From: Glandiceps talaboti
Lineage: Eukaryota > Hemichordata > Enteropneusta > Spengelidae
Assembly (NCBI RefSeq): GCF_964340395.1
Contig: NC_135553.1
Coordinates: 26,341,449 to 26,405,448, forward strand
Reading direction: 5' to 3'
Length of the DNA stretch: 64,000 nucleotides
The notes below the pieces were generated by a model. It saw only the letters and a program-made list of their open reading frames with translations, was not told the DNA's origin and made no database searches. Numbering within the stretch: position 1 is the stretch's first letter; each line of letters begins with the position of its first letter. Positions 49,101 through 61,879 of the stretch are shown here, one piece after another. Made by a program: the position numbers and the translations under genes.

Positions 49101-49917
49101 GGTAGGGCCAAATGCTAGTATTAGTAATATACAATGTAATAGACCTACAGAATTTAACATTCTATTTCTAAATATTCATTTCACCGACAACACATGTTTT
49201 GCCAACGTTTCACTTTATCATACGATTTCACTTTCTATCAGTCATCTGACAAGACACACTTTTGTATTTATTGTATTTCTATAAAGAGTGTATATTGTAA
49301 GTTCAGATGATAAACAGCCTCTTGCGAAATTCCTTTCTGATACGTGTACATTTTGACAGATCTCTCCAGTAGCTAGCTACATGAGTATTTTAATGTGACA
49401 TTTGTCTATATATCTATACCATGCTTTTCATATGTTATAAGTAGTAAAGCATGTTATGTGTGTATCCGCGAATGGGTTTATTGCAACAACCTTGATCGGA
49501 ACCTTGCTAGAAGCTTACGGCACCTGAGACAGCTAACTTGAAATCCCAAACTATAGCTATAATCCAAACCTGTTGATTCAACAATCATATTTTACGTTCA
49601 TATAGCCCTATGATCCGATTTTATTTTTTGTGCAATTGCCGACTAGTATTGACTGACTCAAGATGACCTTCGCCCCCTAGTGTTTGATGTTGAACTGCGA
49701 GTGTGATTCAGACTGTACGTCATGCATATGGTATTCTGTATGATTTACCTGCTGACCGTGACGTCATACATGTAACACAGACAAGGAAAAAACAAATGTC
49801 AACTCGGAAGTTGCTATGCTCAACACAACGTTGACATACTCGTCAAAAATTGCATGCTAGATCGTGAAATCTGAAATTTCAGCAACGACTCAGTATTTTT
49901 AATAACTGTCTGATGAA
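49101..49917. other. Non-coding spacer
   Basis: Somewhat CpG-containing sequence with no recognised exon. Confidence 0.5.
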
Positions 49918-50231
<314 letters not shown>

Positions 50232-50394
50232 ACGATGAGTCACGCTAGCTTTGAAAATATCCGCTGCGAGGCGGACTCTGTTGTAATTGTCAAAGTCGGT
50301 ACACCATGCCATTTTTCTGTTACTATTTTGTCAATTTTGTAATTTCAAAGACCTACTACATCACTGTAATTTCACTGTACGTCTGGGTTAGCAG

Positions 50395-50500
50395 TAGTCC
50401 TGCTTACAGACGGTGCACGAGTCTATATTACTGACTTGACTCTAAGGAGTTAGGAGGGACAGAATCGAGTCCCGGATTACTCCGTATGCAAGCAGGACTA
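50395..50500 (+). mobile_element. 106-bp MITE with 9-bp TSD, copy 1
   Basis: Begins TAGTCCTGCTT and ends AAGCAGGACTA. The TIRs pair TAGTCCTGCTTACAGACGG with the inverted CCGTATGCAAGCAGGACTA. Perfect direct repeats GGTTAGCAG flank it (50386-50394 and 50501-50509). A 9-bp TSD fits Mutator-like elements, among others. It is too short to encode anything. Confidence 0.9.
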
Positions 50501-50554
50501 GGTTAGCAGCAATACTTGTAACGTATTTGGTTGTTTGCTTGTGTTCGTTTTATG

Positions 50555-50655
50555 TTTTTTGTTTGTTTGTTTGTTTGTTTGTTTGGTTGGTTGTTTGTTT
50601 GTTTGTCTGTTTGTTTGTTTGTTTGTTTGTATGTTTGTTTGTTTGTTTTATGCTA
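50555..50655. repeat. (GTTT)n microsatellite
   Basis: Imperfect GTTT repeats with occasional GGTT, GTCT and GTAT units. Confidence 0.9.
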
Positions 50656-50823
50656 GTTTGTTTTGTTTTGTTGGTGGTGGTTTTTGGGGGTTTTTAAGGG
50701 TGGGGTGGGGTTGTTTTGGGATTGTTTTATTTTTGTTTTAAATTGACTTTAAAAAGGCCTCTCATGTTTGCGGGCAACACCCCGGAACGACAAAAATCTC
50801 TATGGTAACAAGTATTTCAGCTA

Positions 50824-51214
50824 AGGGAGCTGTCATCATTTACGACCGGGGGGTCGGAGGAATTGCTTCGAAAATCCACAAAATTTGAGTGACCCACCCA
50901 TCCACCTGGTTTTGAATTTTTTTCGTAACCCCCCTCCTTGACACAACATTTTTTCATAACCCCCCCCCACCCAACACCACCACCACCACTACCACCACCA
51001 CCATTTTACCGTCATCATAACTCATTAAATTGAGGTTGAGTGTTCCATTGAAACACCACATGCACACACACTCACACACATGTATACATATGCATACATA
51101 TGTACGTAGAAAGAAATGCATAAGGAACTAATAAACATGTACGTGTACATACATACATACATACATACATACATACATACATACATACATACATACATAC
51201 ATACATACATACAT

Positions 51215-51275
<61 letters not shown>

Positions 51276-51633
51276 TACATACATACAATATAAAACTTTT
51301 TATTTTGAATATGAATTTCCTTATAATGTTATGGATGTAGCATATTTCAAGAGGAAGGGAAATTTGAATTTAGGTGGTATTAGTTGAATCAAGTTTGAGA
51401 GAGCCATGTGGGGGTGGGTACGGGAGGGGTTTTCCCCCTCCCATCCCAGAGATTTTTGAATGTCAAGGACTAAAAGAATGCTTTCTGGTGCTATTTTAAC
51501 ATGTACAATTTTGAGTAGCCACCCCCCTTTCACTCCCCAATTTTTGGGTACCCCCACTTTCACTTCCCAGTTAATGAGTGAACCCCCGCTAAATTCCTTC
51601 GAACCCCCCGGTCGTAAATAATGACGGCTCCCT
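50824..51633. mobile_element. DNA element with ~45-bp terminal inverted repeats (AGGGAGC ends)
   Basis: The left end (50824-50868) reads AGGGAGCTGTCATCATTTAC, GACCGGGGGGTC and GGAGGAATT. The right end (51590-51633) is the inverted copy, AGGGAGCCGTCATTATTTAC on the minus strand followed by GACCGGGGGGTTC. The interior is proline/valine-like C- and G-tract sequence plus a (CATA)n(CA)n microsatellite (51146-51289). No transposase and no clear TSD were found. Confidence 0.75.
51146..51289. repeat. (CATA)n(CA)n(CATA)n compound microsatellite
   Basis: About 22 CATA units, then about 20 CA units, then five CATA units, lying inside the TIR element at 50824-51633. Confidence 0.97.
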
Positions 51634-52414
51634 AAAGACATTTGTCTTCGTCAGCTCCCTTATACATGTTCAAGTTATTACTACAAAAACGTAGCCTGAG
51701 ACTGTCGTCTGAAAAATTATAAAGTGTAAATAGTACAGTATCAGCATCAACAAAACACGATGATCCAACCAGAGTTGTTTTTGTATATTACATCTCAGAC
51801 CACTAAAACGTTAATGGTCTGAGATTACATGTAACGTCAGTGTGGTCAAAGCATGGTCAAAGTCAGAGTGTGAGTGTAGTTCAAAACAGTGATATAAGTT
51901 TTATATATAACAGTGTAAAATCTGATGTTGTGAAAGCGGCTATTTCGATTACTCGGAACCCGGTGAATAAAAGCATCTTGCCACTTTCACATACATCAGA
52001 TTTTAATGACATTGGATGACCAAGGCTTCCAGTACAACATCAAAGTGGTTGAGCTGTTTAGACTGGTTGTCACAATAAATCCCTACCTAATTTACATAAC
52101 AATAGTAATAGACAGTTTCAATGTACCCGTTTATTTTGCGCCACTTTATATGAATGTTTATGAATTTGTGTGATACATTCAGAAGAAAATATGCCATCTT
52201 ATTATAAAATTACAATTACTGATATATGGAGGTATTTATATAAGGGCCCATAAAGAATGATGATGTTTTTTGTGTGAAATGGGTACCTTGGAAACTGGAA
52301 GCTACATGAGAAATTACTTTCCGCCATGTTGAAGTGAGGAAGTTGTTGTCATTGTTGGGGTAACATCGTTAAAATACAAGGGTCTGTAAATTATCTATAT
52401 AGGAAGTTTTTAAA
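51634..52414 (+). promoter_or_regulatory. Upstream region of the plus-strand gene starting at 52415
   Basis: Presumed promoter and 5' UTR, inferred only from position. No TATA box or defined factor site is convincing. Confidence 0.3.
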
Positions 52415-53016
52415 ATGGCCCAAAACTATCCAAGCAGTACTTATGATAACGGGGGAAATGTTAATCAAGGTAAGAAATATGTATATTTGACTAATAGTGG
52501 GGATGTTTTAACGGGGCTGCGAACTCATTAAGAATTTATGCGAATGATGACGTAGCTCGAACAACTTTTACAAAGGGTACGTGGAAACAATTGCCAATTT
52601 GCAAATGAATTGACCGGCCATATGTGGCTGTGGTTACGTTGTATCTGCATTGTGACACGCATGCTTTTTTGCATAAACAATTGCTATTGTGTCTGTGCGA
52701 TAACCCATCACACTGTATTCGGTGATTCTTGTGACGTTACAGGTAGCGTAAACGAATTTGGGGGCACTGGTGGTCGTACCAGTTATTACTCAGAATTACC
52801 AAGTCGACAACATAACCAATCACTTTCTGGGATTAATACCACGAGAAGTCGTTCAGCAACAAACATGGCACACAGGAGACGATCGACACTCCATCGGCAA
52901 AACGGGGATATCGAAATGCAAAATATGAACATCGAAAGAGACCCTGAAGAAGAAGAAGCAAGGGCTAAACAAATTCGAGACATGCCGACAACTATGGGCA
53001 AGAAACGCGAAATAAG
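52415..53016 (+). CDS. First two coding exons of a plus-strand gene, possibly TMC-like
   Basis: Exon 1 (52415-52469) starts with ATG and encodes MAQNYPSSTYDNGGNVNQ plus one base, ending AATCAAG|GTAAGA. Exon 2 (52743-53016) follows an acceptor, GACGTTACAG. The phases join in frame (one base plus two), giving Gly then SVNEFGGTGGRTSYYSELPS. It runs through RSRSATNMAHRRRSTLHRQN to PEEEEARAKQIRDMP and GKKREI, with a donor at AATAAG|GTATGT. The frame upstream of exon 2 is intron read-through. The product is a hydrophilic N-terminus of about 110 residues rich in Ser, Arg and Glu. The closing RDMP..M.KKREIR stretch resembles the segment just before the first membrane helices in TMC (transmembrane channel-like) proteins. 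This is pattern recall and needs a search. No later TMC-type exon was found before 64000. Confidence 0.6.
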
Positions 53017-53358
53017 GTATGTCACTATGTGTGAACAATTTTGCTGTTTATTGAAGATTTGGAAGGGTTTGGCAGACTCATACCACCCTGTTTGCAAGAA
53101 GTAAGCTGTGTCATATCAGTGGAAACGTTACACATATCCGCGGTTGATCAAAAACGAACAATATTTAGATAATTTACTACTACTTGTGGAAGGCCTTGAC
53201 TTGAATTCATAATTCATGTGTCAATGCGAAAACGGCGTGCAGTACGGTGTGTGTGCGTTTTTAACATGGTTTTCATTCAATGTCGAAACTTGTCAAAATA
53301 AAATATACAACTAGCTAGTTTACTTTACTTTCACATGTTATAAGTGTATAAATTTTGT

Positions 53359-53712
53359 AACATTTCACACGCATTTGGCTTCTCGGGACAGAAGGAATGA
53401 ATTAATAGGAGCATGGAAGGAGATGACACTTGAATGGTCTGGGTAGTAACAGAATATATGATGGATCATATGATTAATAGGAGTGCAATGAAATATAGCT
53501 GATAATGATAACCAAATATTCCAAAGTTCTTTGCTGACAATGATAACCAAATATTCCAAAGTATTAAAAGAACTTTGGAATATTTAGTTATCATTGTCAG
53601 CTATATTTCATTGCATGCCTATCATATGATCCATCATATATTCAGTTACTACCCAGACCATTCTAGTGTCATCTTCTTCCATGCCCTAGAAGCCAAATGC
53701 ACATGAAATGTT
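53359..53712. repeat. 354-bp foldback (long inverted repeat)
   Basis: The two halves are inverted copies over about 160 bp each. Shared blocks are GCATTTGGCTTCT, GAATGGTCTGGGTAGTAAC, ATATATGATGGATCATATGA and GCAATGAAATATAGCTGA. The AATGATAACCAAATATTCC block follows. The left arm carries one extra tandem copy of the innermost 35-bp block. The arms differ by scattered substitutions and small indels. It lies in the presumed intron after 53016. Confidence 0.9.
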
Positions 53713-53757
53713 ATGAATAGAGTAAAACATTTGATAATAGATAGATGGTTGGATGGA

Positions 53758-53950
<193 letters not shown>

Positions 53951-54227
53951 AGACAGACAGACAGACACTGACAGATTTTGAATGTCAAATGTTAGGTCTA
54001 CATGGATGTATAGTGGTCTGAGTGTTAGGTTAGGTTCAGTGGCAAGGGTGTGAAAATTGCAAACAAAAATCAATTTTGCTATTGGTACTGCTTGGTGATA
54101 CAATTAATGTATCAAACAAACAGCTGACAATTTTTGACAATTCAAAATTATGATATTTGCATATCAGAACAACATGTACATGACTGTTGATGTAGATTTG
54201 TAGGCCAGGTTTATGTTAGACACAAAC

Positions 54228-54318
54228 TAGTCCTGCTTGAATACAGAGTATTAAAGTCATCCCTTCCTTCTCTGGTGTTAATTGAGTGGAACGTGTGCAC
54301 CATCTGCAAGCAGGACTA
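54228..54318 (-). mobile_element. 91-bp MITE, copy 2, opposite orientation to copy 1
   Basis: Same ends as the element at 50395 (TAGTCCTGCTT and CAAGCAGGACTA). The internal GGTGCACA block is reversed, so the copy is inverted. The 9-bp flanks GACACAAAC (54219-54227) and GGCACAAAT (54319-54327) match at seven of nine positions, as expected of an aged TSD. Confidence 0.85.
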
Positions 54319-55269
54319 GGCACAAATATATGCTTTTGCGTACTTGAAGGATACAAAATGGGAATCCACCATCATTTCAGTCATCTTACATGTAGCTAAT
54401 TTAAACAAAGAAGTCTAATCTCACAAGATGTGCTATGACACCACAGTGTTGTTGCTACATGTATCCATAGTTCATGCTATATTCATCATAAAAATTATTT
54501 TAAAACAATGTTTTCATTCAAGAACTACATAAATATTACATAATTTGACAGTAATATCATGTAATTTTAATAGCAAAGTTAACTTCCTGATCAATTATGG
54601 TCTAACACAGTAATTAATATTAGTAAGCTAATAAACGGTGTCATCCATCATAGAGTGTCAGTGAACAAGACTGACATTTTGCAGTTGAAAGTTCTCAGTT
54701 TATCAAATTATGTAGTCTGGATGACCAGAATGTGGTTGCTCACCACATTCTGAGTGAAGGTACGTTGTATAAATCGTAATGATCGATACTGTAGTGTATA
54801 GGAACTACAAATTATGTTGTCTGTATTGGTTAAAATTTTAGTTCTCAATTACTAATTATTAAGATTATTATTATCAATACTGCAGAGTATGTATATACAT
54901 GTACAACAATTTGCAAATGTAACACATAAACACTTGAATTATGATTATAATATTTTGAAGGAAAAAAAACAATGGAGTGAGCCTCAATGTAATTTACTTA
55001 TATTGTAGTAATACATGTAGTAAACAAAGGATGAACAATGCTGGTTTGAACAGTGTAAATTATAGACAGTATTTTTAAAACAGCATAAACATATATCAAT
55101 GATAAGAAAATAGTTGTTTCTGTTTCTGCTTTTCTATTCTGCTTTGGTTGCAAACTACAGGTACAGCAGTAAAAATGAATCACAAGTGTGGAAGTTTGAT
55201 TTTTCCATTCTTGTTTTGTTGAAATTGTAGTTTAATACATTTGTACATGTAGCTTTAATAGTATTCATC
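54319..55269. other. Non-coding, presumably intronic
   Basis: AT-rich, with no exon recognised. It may lie within the long intron after 53016. Confidence 0.4.
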
Positions 55270-55472
55270 CTATTCTCTCTTCCATGGAATGGTCTCAAGT
55301 GTCTAAAAGCATGAAACCTACACTACCACTCCACTTACGGTCCATGGACATTGATTAGTTCCTACGAACTATTTCCATGGCCCTCACCAGAAATGTTCTA
55401 TCCGTTGCTTTCAGAGTTTGTGTATATATTTTTCTCTTCTGGTGGAATAAATTTCAATTCAATTCAATTCAA
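55270..55472 (+). repeat. Probable retroposon 3' end with (AATTC)n tail
   Basis: A sequence less AT-rich than its surroundings ends in GGTGGAATAAATTTC and then AATTCAATTCAATTC. A short pentanucleotide tail after an AATAAA is typical of LINE or SINE 3' ends. No reverse transcriptase motif was found. Confidence 0.45.
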
Positions 55473-57737
55473 CTTTTCATGATCCTTAGCTGTCTATTGA
55501 GAATTTCATAGAAAACACTGTTGGAGTGTTTTGAAATGTGATAGTGTCAAACATGTATCTCTGTTAACTATTGTCCATTGGTGTTTATCAAATTTTCAAT
55601 GTTTTCTAGATTCTCATCATAAATTATACCGTAAACCACTTTGATGTTTGATTTAAAAGACACTTCAGGAAGTCAGTACTTTCCATATTTACAGTCATTG
55701 ACCTCCATTGTTCTTCTTTGTGGTGCAATAGAGGAAACCGTGCACCAAGTTGCTATCATAAAGTAGATTTAGTGACTGTTCACAACTTTACAGCTTGCCT
55801 CGTTGTTGGTAGCCATGGTTTCTATTTAAAATCATGCATCCAGAACTGTCAAGTTACACTTCGTGACTTGGAGAGATGAAAGGAAAGTGTTGACCTATGT
55901 GCAGATAATATGCATGCTTACATTTTTGTTTGTTAAACTACGTCATAGATATACCGTTCGTGATAGTCAAAAACAAATGGACCATGGTGATTTGAATGAG
56001 TCATTATGATATATTTCATTTTAGCATCAAAGTTTCTCTCTCTAGTAGTGTGGAGATGGGGTGTGGGGGTGGGAGGTATTTGTTTGTACACAATTAACTA
56101 TGACAAGTTGAGCAAAACAGGATCAAATGTTACTAAACATACATGTATTTACATAGAGTTTCTCAGTTATCAACGTTATACAGTTAGTTGCTAAGTTTTT
56201 AGTATACATTATGACAGATAAAGGGTACCTGTGTGGTAATCATCAAACAATCAGACCATGACAAGTTTTAACTATCCCAGACTAGCTGGTATGATGATGC
56301 TATTTGGCTGAATACTGGGCATTGTCACTTGAACCAGATAGCCTTGTCTCATGGCTAAGTTTTAACAAATCTAGTCTGCCATTTTGTTCTTGGAATAGTC
56401 TGTACACAGGCTTTGGTGGCATTTGTCTGAACAAAATCAAGTGAAGAAAGCCAAGGCCAAATGTCTACCTGTAGACAGACTATTCTTGATATAGATCGGA
56501 GTGTTTATGGTACCATTATAATAAACATACCTGTAACCCCTACCCACCCACCTCTATCCTTTTTTATCAACACCTAATACCTTACTGGGTTTAACATGGT
56601 CTGCTTGCTAAGCTTGTCTTTACAGAATACTATAATGTTATTACTATTACTTGTGTATGGTGACTGTTGTTCAGTTTTAACCCCACAGCAAATATGTTAC
56701 AATCAAAGTGCTATATTGTCAAACAAATATTTAAAAGTCCTAAATAGTATGCATGGTGTTTTCAAAACCAGATATGTCAAGTCTTAAATTCAAAATTTGA
56801 ATGTTGCTAAGATCCATGTTAACACAAACTTGATATTGTGGAATTTATAACATATAATTCAACATGTTTCCTGGCCAACTGTCTGGAAATTAGGAAAAAC
56901 ACACACGTGTACAATTCATCTTGTTAGCCATGTAAAAGAAGTCTTTCTGTTTTTTTGTAATATGGGGGTAGTCATGGAGAACTGATGCTGCTTGCAGACC
57001 TAACATCTGTTCATCTATTGTATTTTGTTTTTCTAACAGGGTTAGAAGTCAATTTATTATGAGTGCACCACAAAACTGTAATTGTCCAGACTGGTTCTAT
57101 TATGAGTTATTTCATTAAACCTTGCAGGATAGGATACATTGAAGTGGACAAAATCATTACATGTACACGTGGTATATTCACTGGCGGAAGTGAAATTTAA
57201 CTTATTAGAAATGTAGAGGAAATGGAAAGGCAAGCAACTTATGTGTCAGTTCAGACCTTTTGATCAAATCTGAAATAACCCATATGGGTCAGTTTTACAA
57301 AGCAAAATAACCATTGATACTGGTAGTACTTTTAGAATTTTCACTTTATTTATAATTGTTCCAGCGAGTAACAGAGTTCTAATGAAAGTAATAATATTTT
57401 AATCGATGTAATTCCAGACGGCTAAAAAACAGGCTGTTTCTAATCTGAGACATTTGACGTACATGTAATTTATTTTATTTTGTCATCACATCTTAAGATT
57501 TTCTGTAATAAATCTTACTCACAGTCAGACTTAATGAAATAAATATTTAATTTTATATTGTAACATGATATCTCATACTAGTAGTCTAGAAAAAAGCCAC
57601 AAGTTTTGAATTATTAATGTTTATAATTTGAGCTCACCAAATACACACCTGGTGCAGTTATCTGAAACTCTACAATGTACATGTACATTCATTTCTTTCT
57701 TGTTTTAAATATTCAATTACCAAAAAAATAACAATAT
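55473..57737. other. Non-coding, presumably intronic
   Basis: AT-rich. A good polypyrimidine acceptor (TTTGTTTTTCTAACAG, ending 57040) precedes a 25-codon open stretch (VRSQFIMSAPQNCNCPDWFY and so on) in the phase expected after 53016. It does not look like any family I know and soon meets a stop. Confidence 0.4.
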
Positions 57738-57747
57738 AACAATGATT

Positions 57748-58082
57748 TATTTATTTTTTATTTTTTTTATTCAATAACATTTTTATTGGGCTTGTTACTA
57801 CAAAGATAACTTGAAGATACATCTCTTTTTTGTAAATGGAAATTTCATAGTTATCACTTTCAAAAACTCTCTATTTCTTAATATGTGCATTTAATTTACT
57901 TTTTCTAACCACAATATGAAACTCTACACTCTGAATATTTTGCAAGTATGTTTTGTATGCCATCAAATCTGGTTGTTTTCTACAATTTGAAATATAAATA
58001 TAATGTTTAGCAACAAATAAACACATAAAGTTCATCTCAAAACTACATAACAGGTCCACAATCATAAAATAAATAAATTAAA
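57748..58082 (-). mobile_element. 335-bp 5'-truncated L1/Tx1-like LINE tail with TSD
   Basis: Direct copies of AACAATGATT flank it (57738-57747 and 58083-58092). On the minus strand it encodes the extreme C-terminus of an L1/Tx1-type ORF2: FVAKHYIYISNCRKQPDLMA, YLQNIQ and VEFHIVVRKSKLN. This is the NF..AK.YIY......P......L......E..IA.....K pattern of that group. A 3' UTR of about 130 bp follows, with an A-rich (AAAT/AAAAT) tail. The frame stops once after HIKK, where the family usually continues by a few residues. Confidence 0.75.
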
Positions 58083-58092
58083 ACAATGATTA

Positions 58093-61000
58093 ATTAGGTT
58101 ATATAGGACACATATCATCCCACGGAAAAGAAACATTTTGTAACTGCCAAATTGGTGATGTTTTGTGAAGAAAAACAAAACAAAATTGTTATTGTTTTAA
58201 GATAACAAAAAGGGTGGGTATATTTTATTATACCAAACTATAAATGGTTTTTAAATGTACCTACATTTTTTTAGTGCCTGTCTAACTATAATGCACTTTG
58301 AAAACTTCTTTGCATTTTAAATTTAGATAGGGATTTCAAGAACTATCAAGGTAGTTTGTTGATTCAGGGAATGCAATTTTACACTAACTGTTCAAAGTAT
58401 TAAATATGGACCACAGTGTTTCAGACAAAAGAAAAGATGACAGGCTGTAGATGGCCTTCATCCAAACAGAAGGCTGTCTTGGTTTTGTGTTTTGATTTTG
58501 AAGGACTTTTCATGATCTGTTGTCATCTGTTCTTTGCATGTAATTTTATTAATATATTATATTTAGTTTTTCTTTGGAGGAAAAAAAATAACAATTCAGG
58601 AATGCCAACATTTAACCTTCTTATTATACATATACATGTATATATGTTATTCCATTTTAGTAAACATTTGGTTCCACATTTCAAGAATTTATGTGGAACC
58701 AGCCTCCTGCTTCATTATCAAACTACCTGCCTTCCATGTTCAAGATGTTATACTAAAAACTGTATTGTTGTTGGACTGACCCTGGCTCAGAATAGTAGAT
58801 ATGACAGAAGTCAGTCAGTTGTGCAGAACATTCTGGCATTATAGTAAGACTGATCTGAGCCTAAGCAAAATATTCAGATTGAAGATTTCATGCCAAAGAA
58901 CTTGTTCTCCAGATCAGAAAGATTTGTTTCTGTTAGCCACTGACGTCAACAAAAGAGTGATATAACAAGGCTGAGTTGGTCACCTATTGTGTGCTATTGT
59001 TGAAGTGATTGAAAGGCAAAGCATTGACACAGGTTTATAAGAGTAGGTTGACATTGTCATTACTGTGTTATGGTGGACACCAGAACTAAATAGAGACTAG
59101 GCAACCTATCAACAGACTAAACTATTAGACTTGTATAACAATGCCACTGAACAACATCATAAAGTAATAACATTGGTAGTTAAAAACATGAAAACATGGA
59201 TGAATGATGAAGAGCAAAAACAGAGCGTTAATCTTGTCTGAAAACAGTTAGATCTTGTTATAAACCAACAGAATAGGTATTACATGAAGTATGATGAATA
59301 TATGAATAATTGATGTCTTACTTTGCATTTACTTTTACTTGGAATGAATGGTTATGGCTGAAAATTAGCAGTAGTCCTGGACACATGCATGTATAAGATG
59401 TAGACTACTAAATATCATATCAATTGCACCAAACTTATAAGTTATATTAAGGTGGTTTCCTGTCTGTTTGACCAGTGGAAATTAAAAGCTCCTGTAGCTG
59501 CAGCAGTTCACTTGGCTAAATCTGACCACCAAGCATAGAAGTTGTTAAATTCATACAAAAATTATGAACTATCAAATTTACATTGTGTGTGGTGGTCATC
59601 TGCTACATCTATGGAAACCAATTGAAGATTTTAACTGTTCACTTGGTTAAACTGGACTATCAAGCATAGAGCCTAGAGGTTAAATTTATATAAGGACTAT
59701 CAAATTTATAGGGTACTTGTCTGTAGATCAATGGAAGTGATAGAAAACTGCAGCAATGGGTTCACTTGGCTAAATTGGACTATCAAGAATGGAAGTTAAA
59801 TTTAAGCTCTGCATAATTTATGATAGTAGTGGAGAAATAATCTCTTCTGTACATGATCTTGTCTGCTATTAAACTTAACGTTGCACTCTGTACATACATG
59901 TATTACCTTGTCTGCAATGTCACTACTATTTTGCAAGCAGTGGAAAACTTCAATAATTTGATATTGACTGTACACAACCTTGCCTGCCAGTGCAAGGTTG
60001 TCATCGGCTCATTTGACATTTGAAATATTCATTTAGTATAAGTTTGATTGGTATTAAAGTGTATTGATCAGTATTGGAAAAGTAAAGTAGATTAACTGAA
60101 TAGTGATTTAGAATATTTTGTGTGTATTACTAATATGTAATTATTCAGTTTATATTTATACACTGTGACTGTCATCCTGATAGACTAATCAAAAACTACT
60201 GAAACTAGCACAGATAAAAATCAAATTTACTGAGCAAAAAATGTCTTCTTAGAGCATTCTATTGCAATGTAGTGTACTTTAAAGATACGAGAACAAAATA
60301 ATCACAATCTTTAAAAAAAAAAAATAGTCATCAGTACATGCTTAATCATGATATTTTAAATCTATAACATTTTTACATATAGATATTGAAAACCAAAGAA
60401 AACCATAATTTGCAAATCATTAAATTAAATGTACTCATAAATATACCACAGATGTGATACCATATAAATTCTGATGGCAATTAAGATAAAATATATTTTA
60501 ATCTATGGATGTACAAATATATCTATCATGCTAATAGATCTTTTATCACTGTCACAGGAGAGGTACTACATGTTTTGCACCAACTTCTTCAGTCATCGCC
60601 CACCCTACTCACTGCATCATATCAATCCCCAACCTCCTAACAGTGTTGTATTATGTTATGTGTACATGTAAAAAGAAAAAAAATTAGATACATGTGAACA
60701 TACTGTTAATCTAGAAATCTAAATATGATATTCATTATTGTATAAAGGAATATATGGCAAATCAGAAAATAATGGCAACATCCAAGTACCGGATATACAA
60801 ATGTAATGGAAGTGCTACTGGTACTGGATATATTATCAGGACACATACCTCTGTAGTTGTTAACTTATGGCGGATACACTTATCATCATGATCAATCATT
60901 GATATGAGAACAGATTGTCTAGCAGATATTGAACAGGAAATATCCACATATACAAGGTTGCTTCAGGAAAAAACTGACATATACATGTACATGCAAGTTT

Positions 61001-61879
61001 GATATCCTGTTTTCTTTTTCAGCCATTTCATTATTTCTTAATAAAAAGATGAAAAAAGTCTCATACACATACACACATACTATAAAGACTCACACACATA
61101 CACTGTCACATACATTTTTGGTACACAACTAAAAAAAATCATGGCAACATTCAAGTACTGTGTGCATACATACTGGCACACAGGCACTGCTGCAGACACA
61201 CACACACACTCACTCACACACAACAATACATTATTGTACGTACATCAGACATACTTGCACACACATACATAATGTACATGTATACACACTTACACATACA
61301 TATACAGACATATGAACACACATTTGTTTTACTTCAGATCTGATGTGATTGAAATGACAATCAGAAAACATGAGGGACCTGTTGCATTGTAAAATACACT
61401 GATCACGTAATACAGGTCTCCATAAATCATTGTTGAGGTCCAGGTCATGTATGATTTATCTCTCCCATTATTATATTACATGTAACACATCCCAACTGTC
61501 TGTATTTAGCTGGTTTAAAATATATTGACTATCAGTTACATGTATTTAACTACATTTTGTAATATTGTATTCTCCACAGATAAAAAAATTAAATGGGTAG
61601 CTAATTTGCATAAATATTAACATACTAATTTGCATATATAAAGTAAGTATAGTGTAAAACATTGATATAATTTCTGCCATATATTTTAGTTTTGTAAAAT
61701 CCATATACATGTATGTGTCTATAGATATTTACCGGTACCTGTAAACATATTCAGCTGATGATGATTTGATATTAAATAATAGTTTTGTTGTTGTTGTATG
61801 TATGTTTTGCAGTTATTGTTTTTGTTGTTTTGGCAGTTACATGTATGGCTAAATTGTATAACTGACATGTAGTATAAGT
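58093..61879. other. Non-coding, presumably intergenic or intronic
   Basis: About 3.8 kb of AT-rich sequence. Short CA-rich patches (61060-61320) are the only simple structure seen. No exon recognised. Confidence 0.45.

Noticed and set aside
52610-52742. In-frame Met and hydrophobic stretch before exon 2 of the 52415 gene
   Set aside because: It lies between a good donor (52470) and a good acceptor (52742), and exon 1 joins exon 2 in phase, so it is intron.
58416-58844. 142-codon plus-strand frame
   Set aside because: No recognisable domain, no splice-site framing and high AT. Treated as chance.
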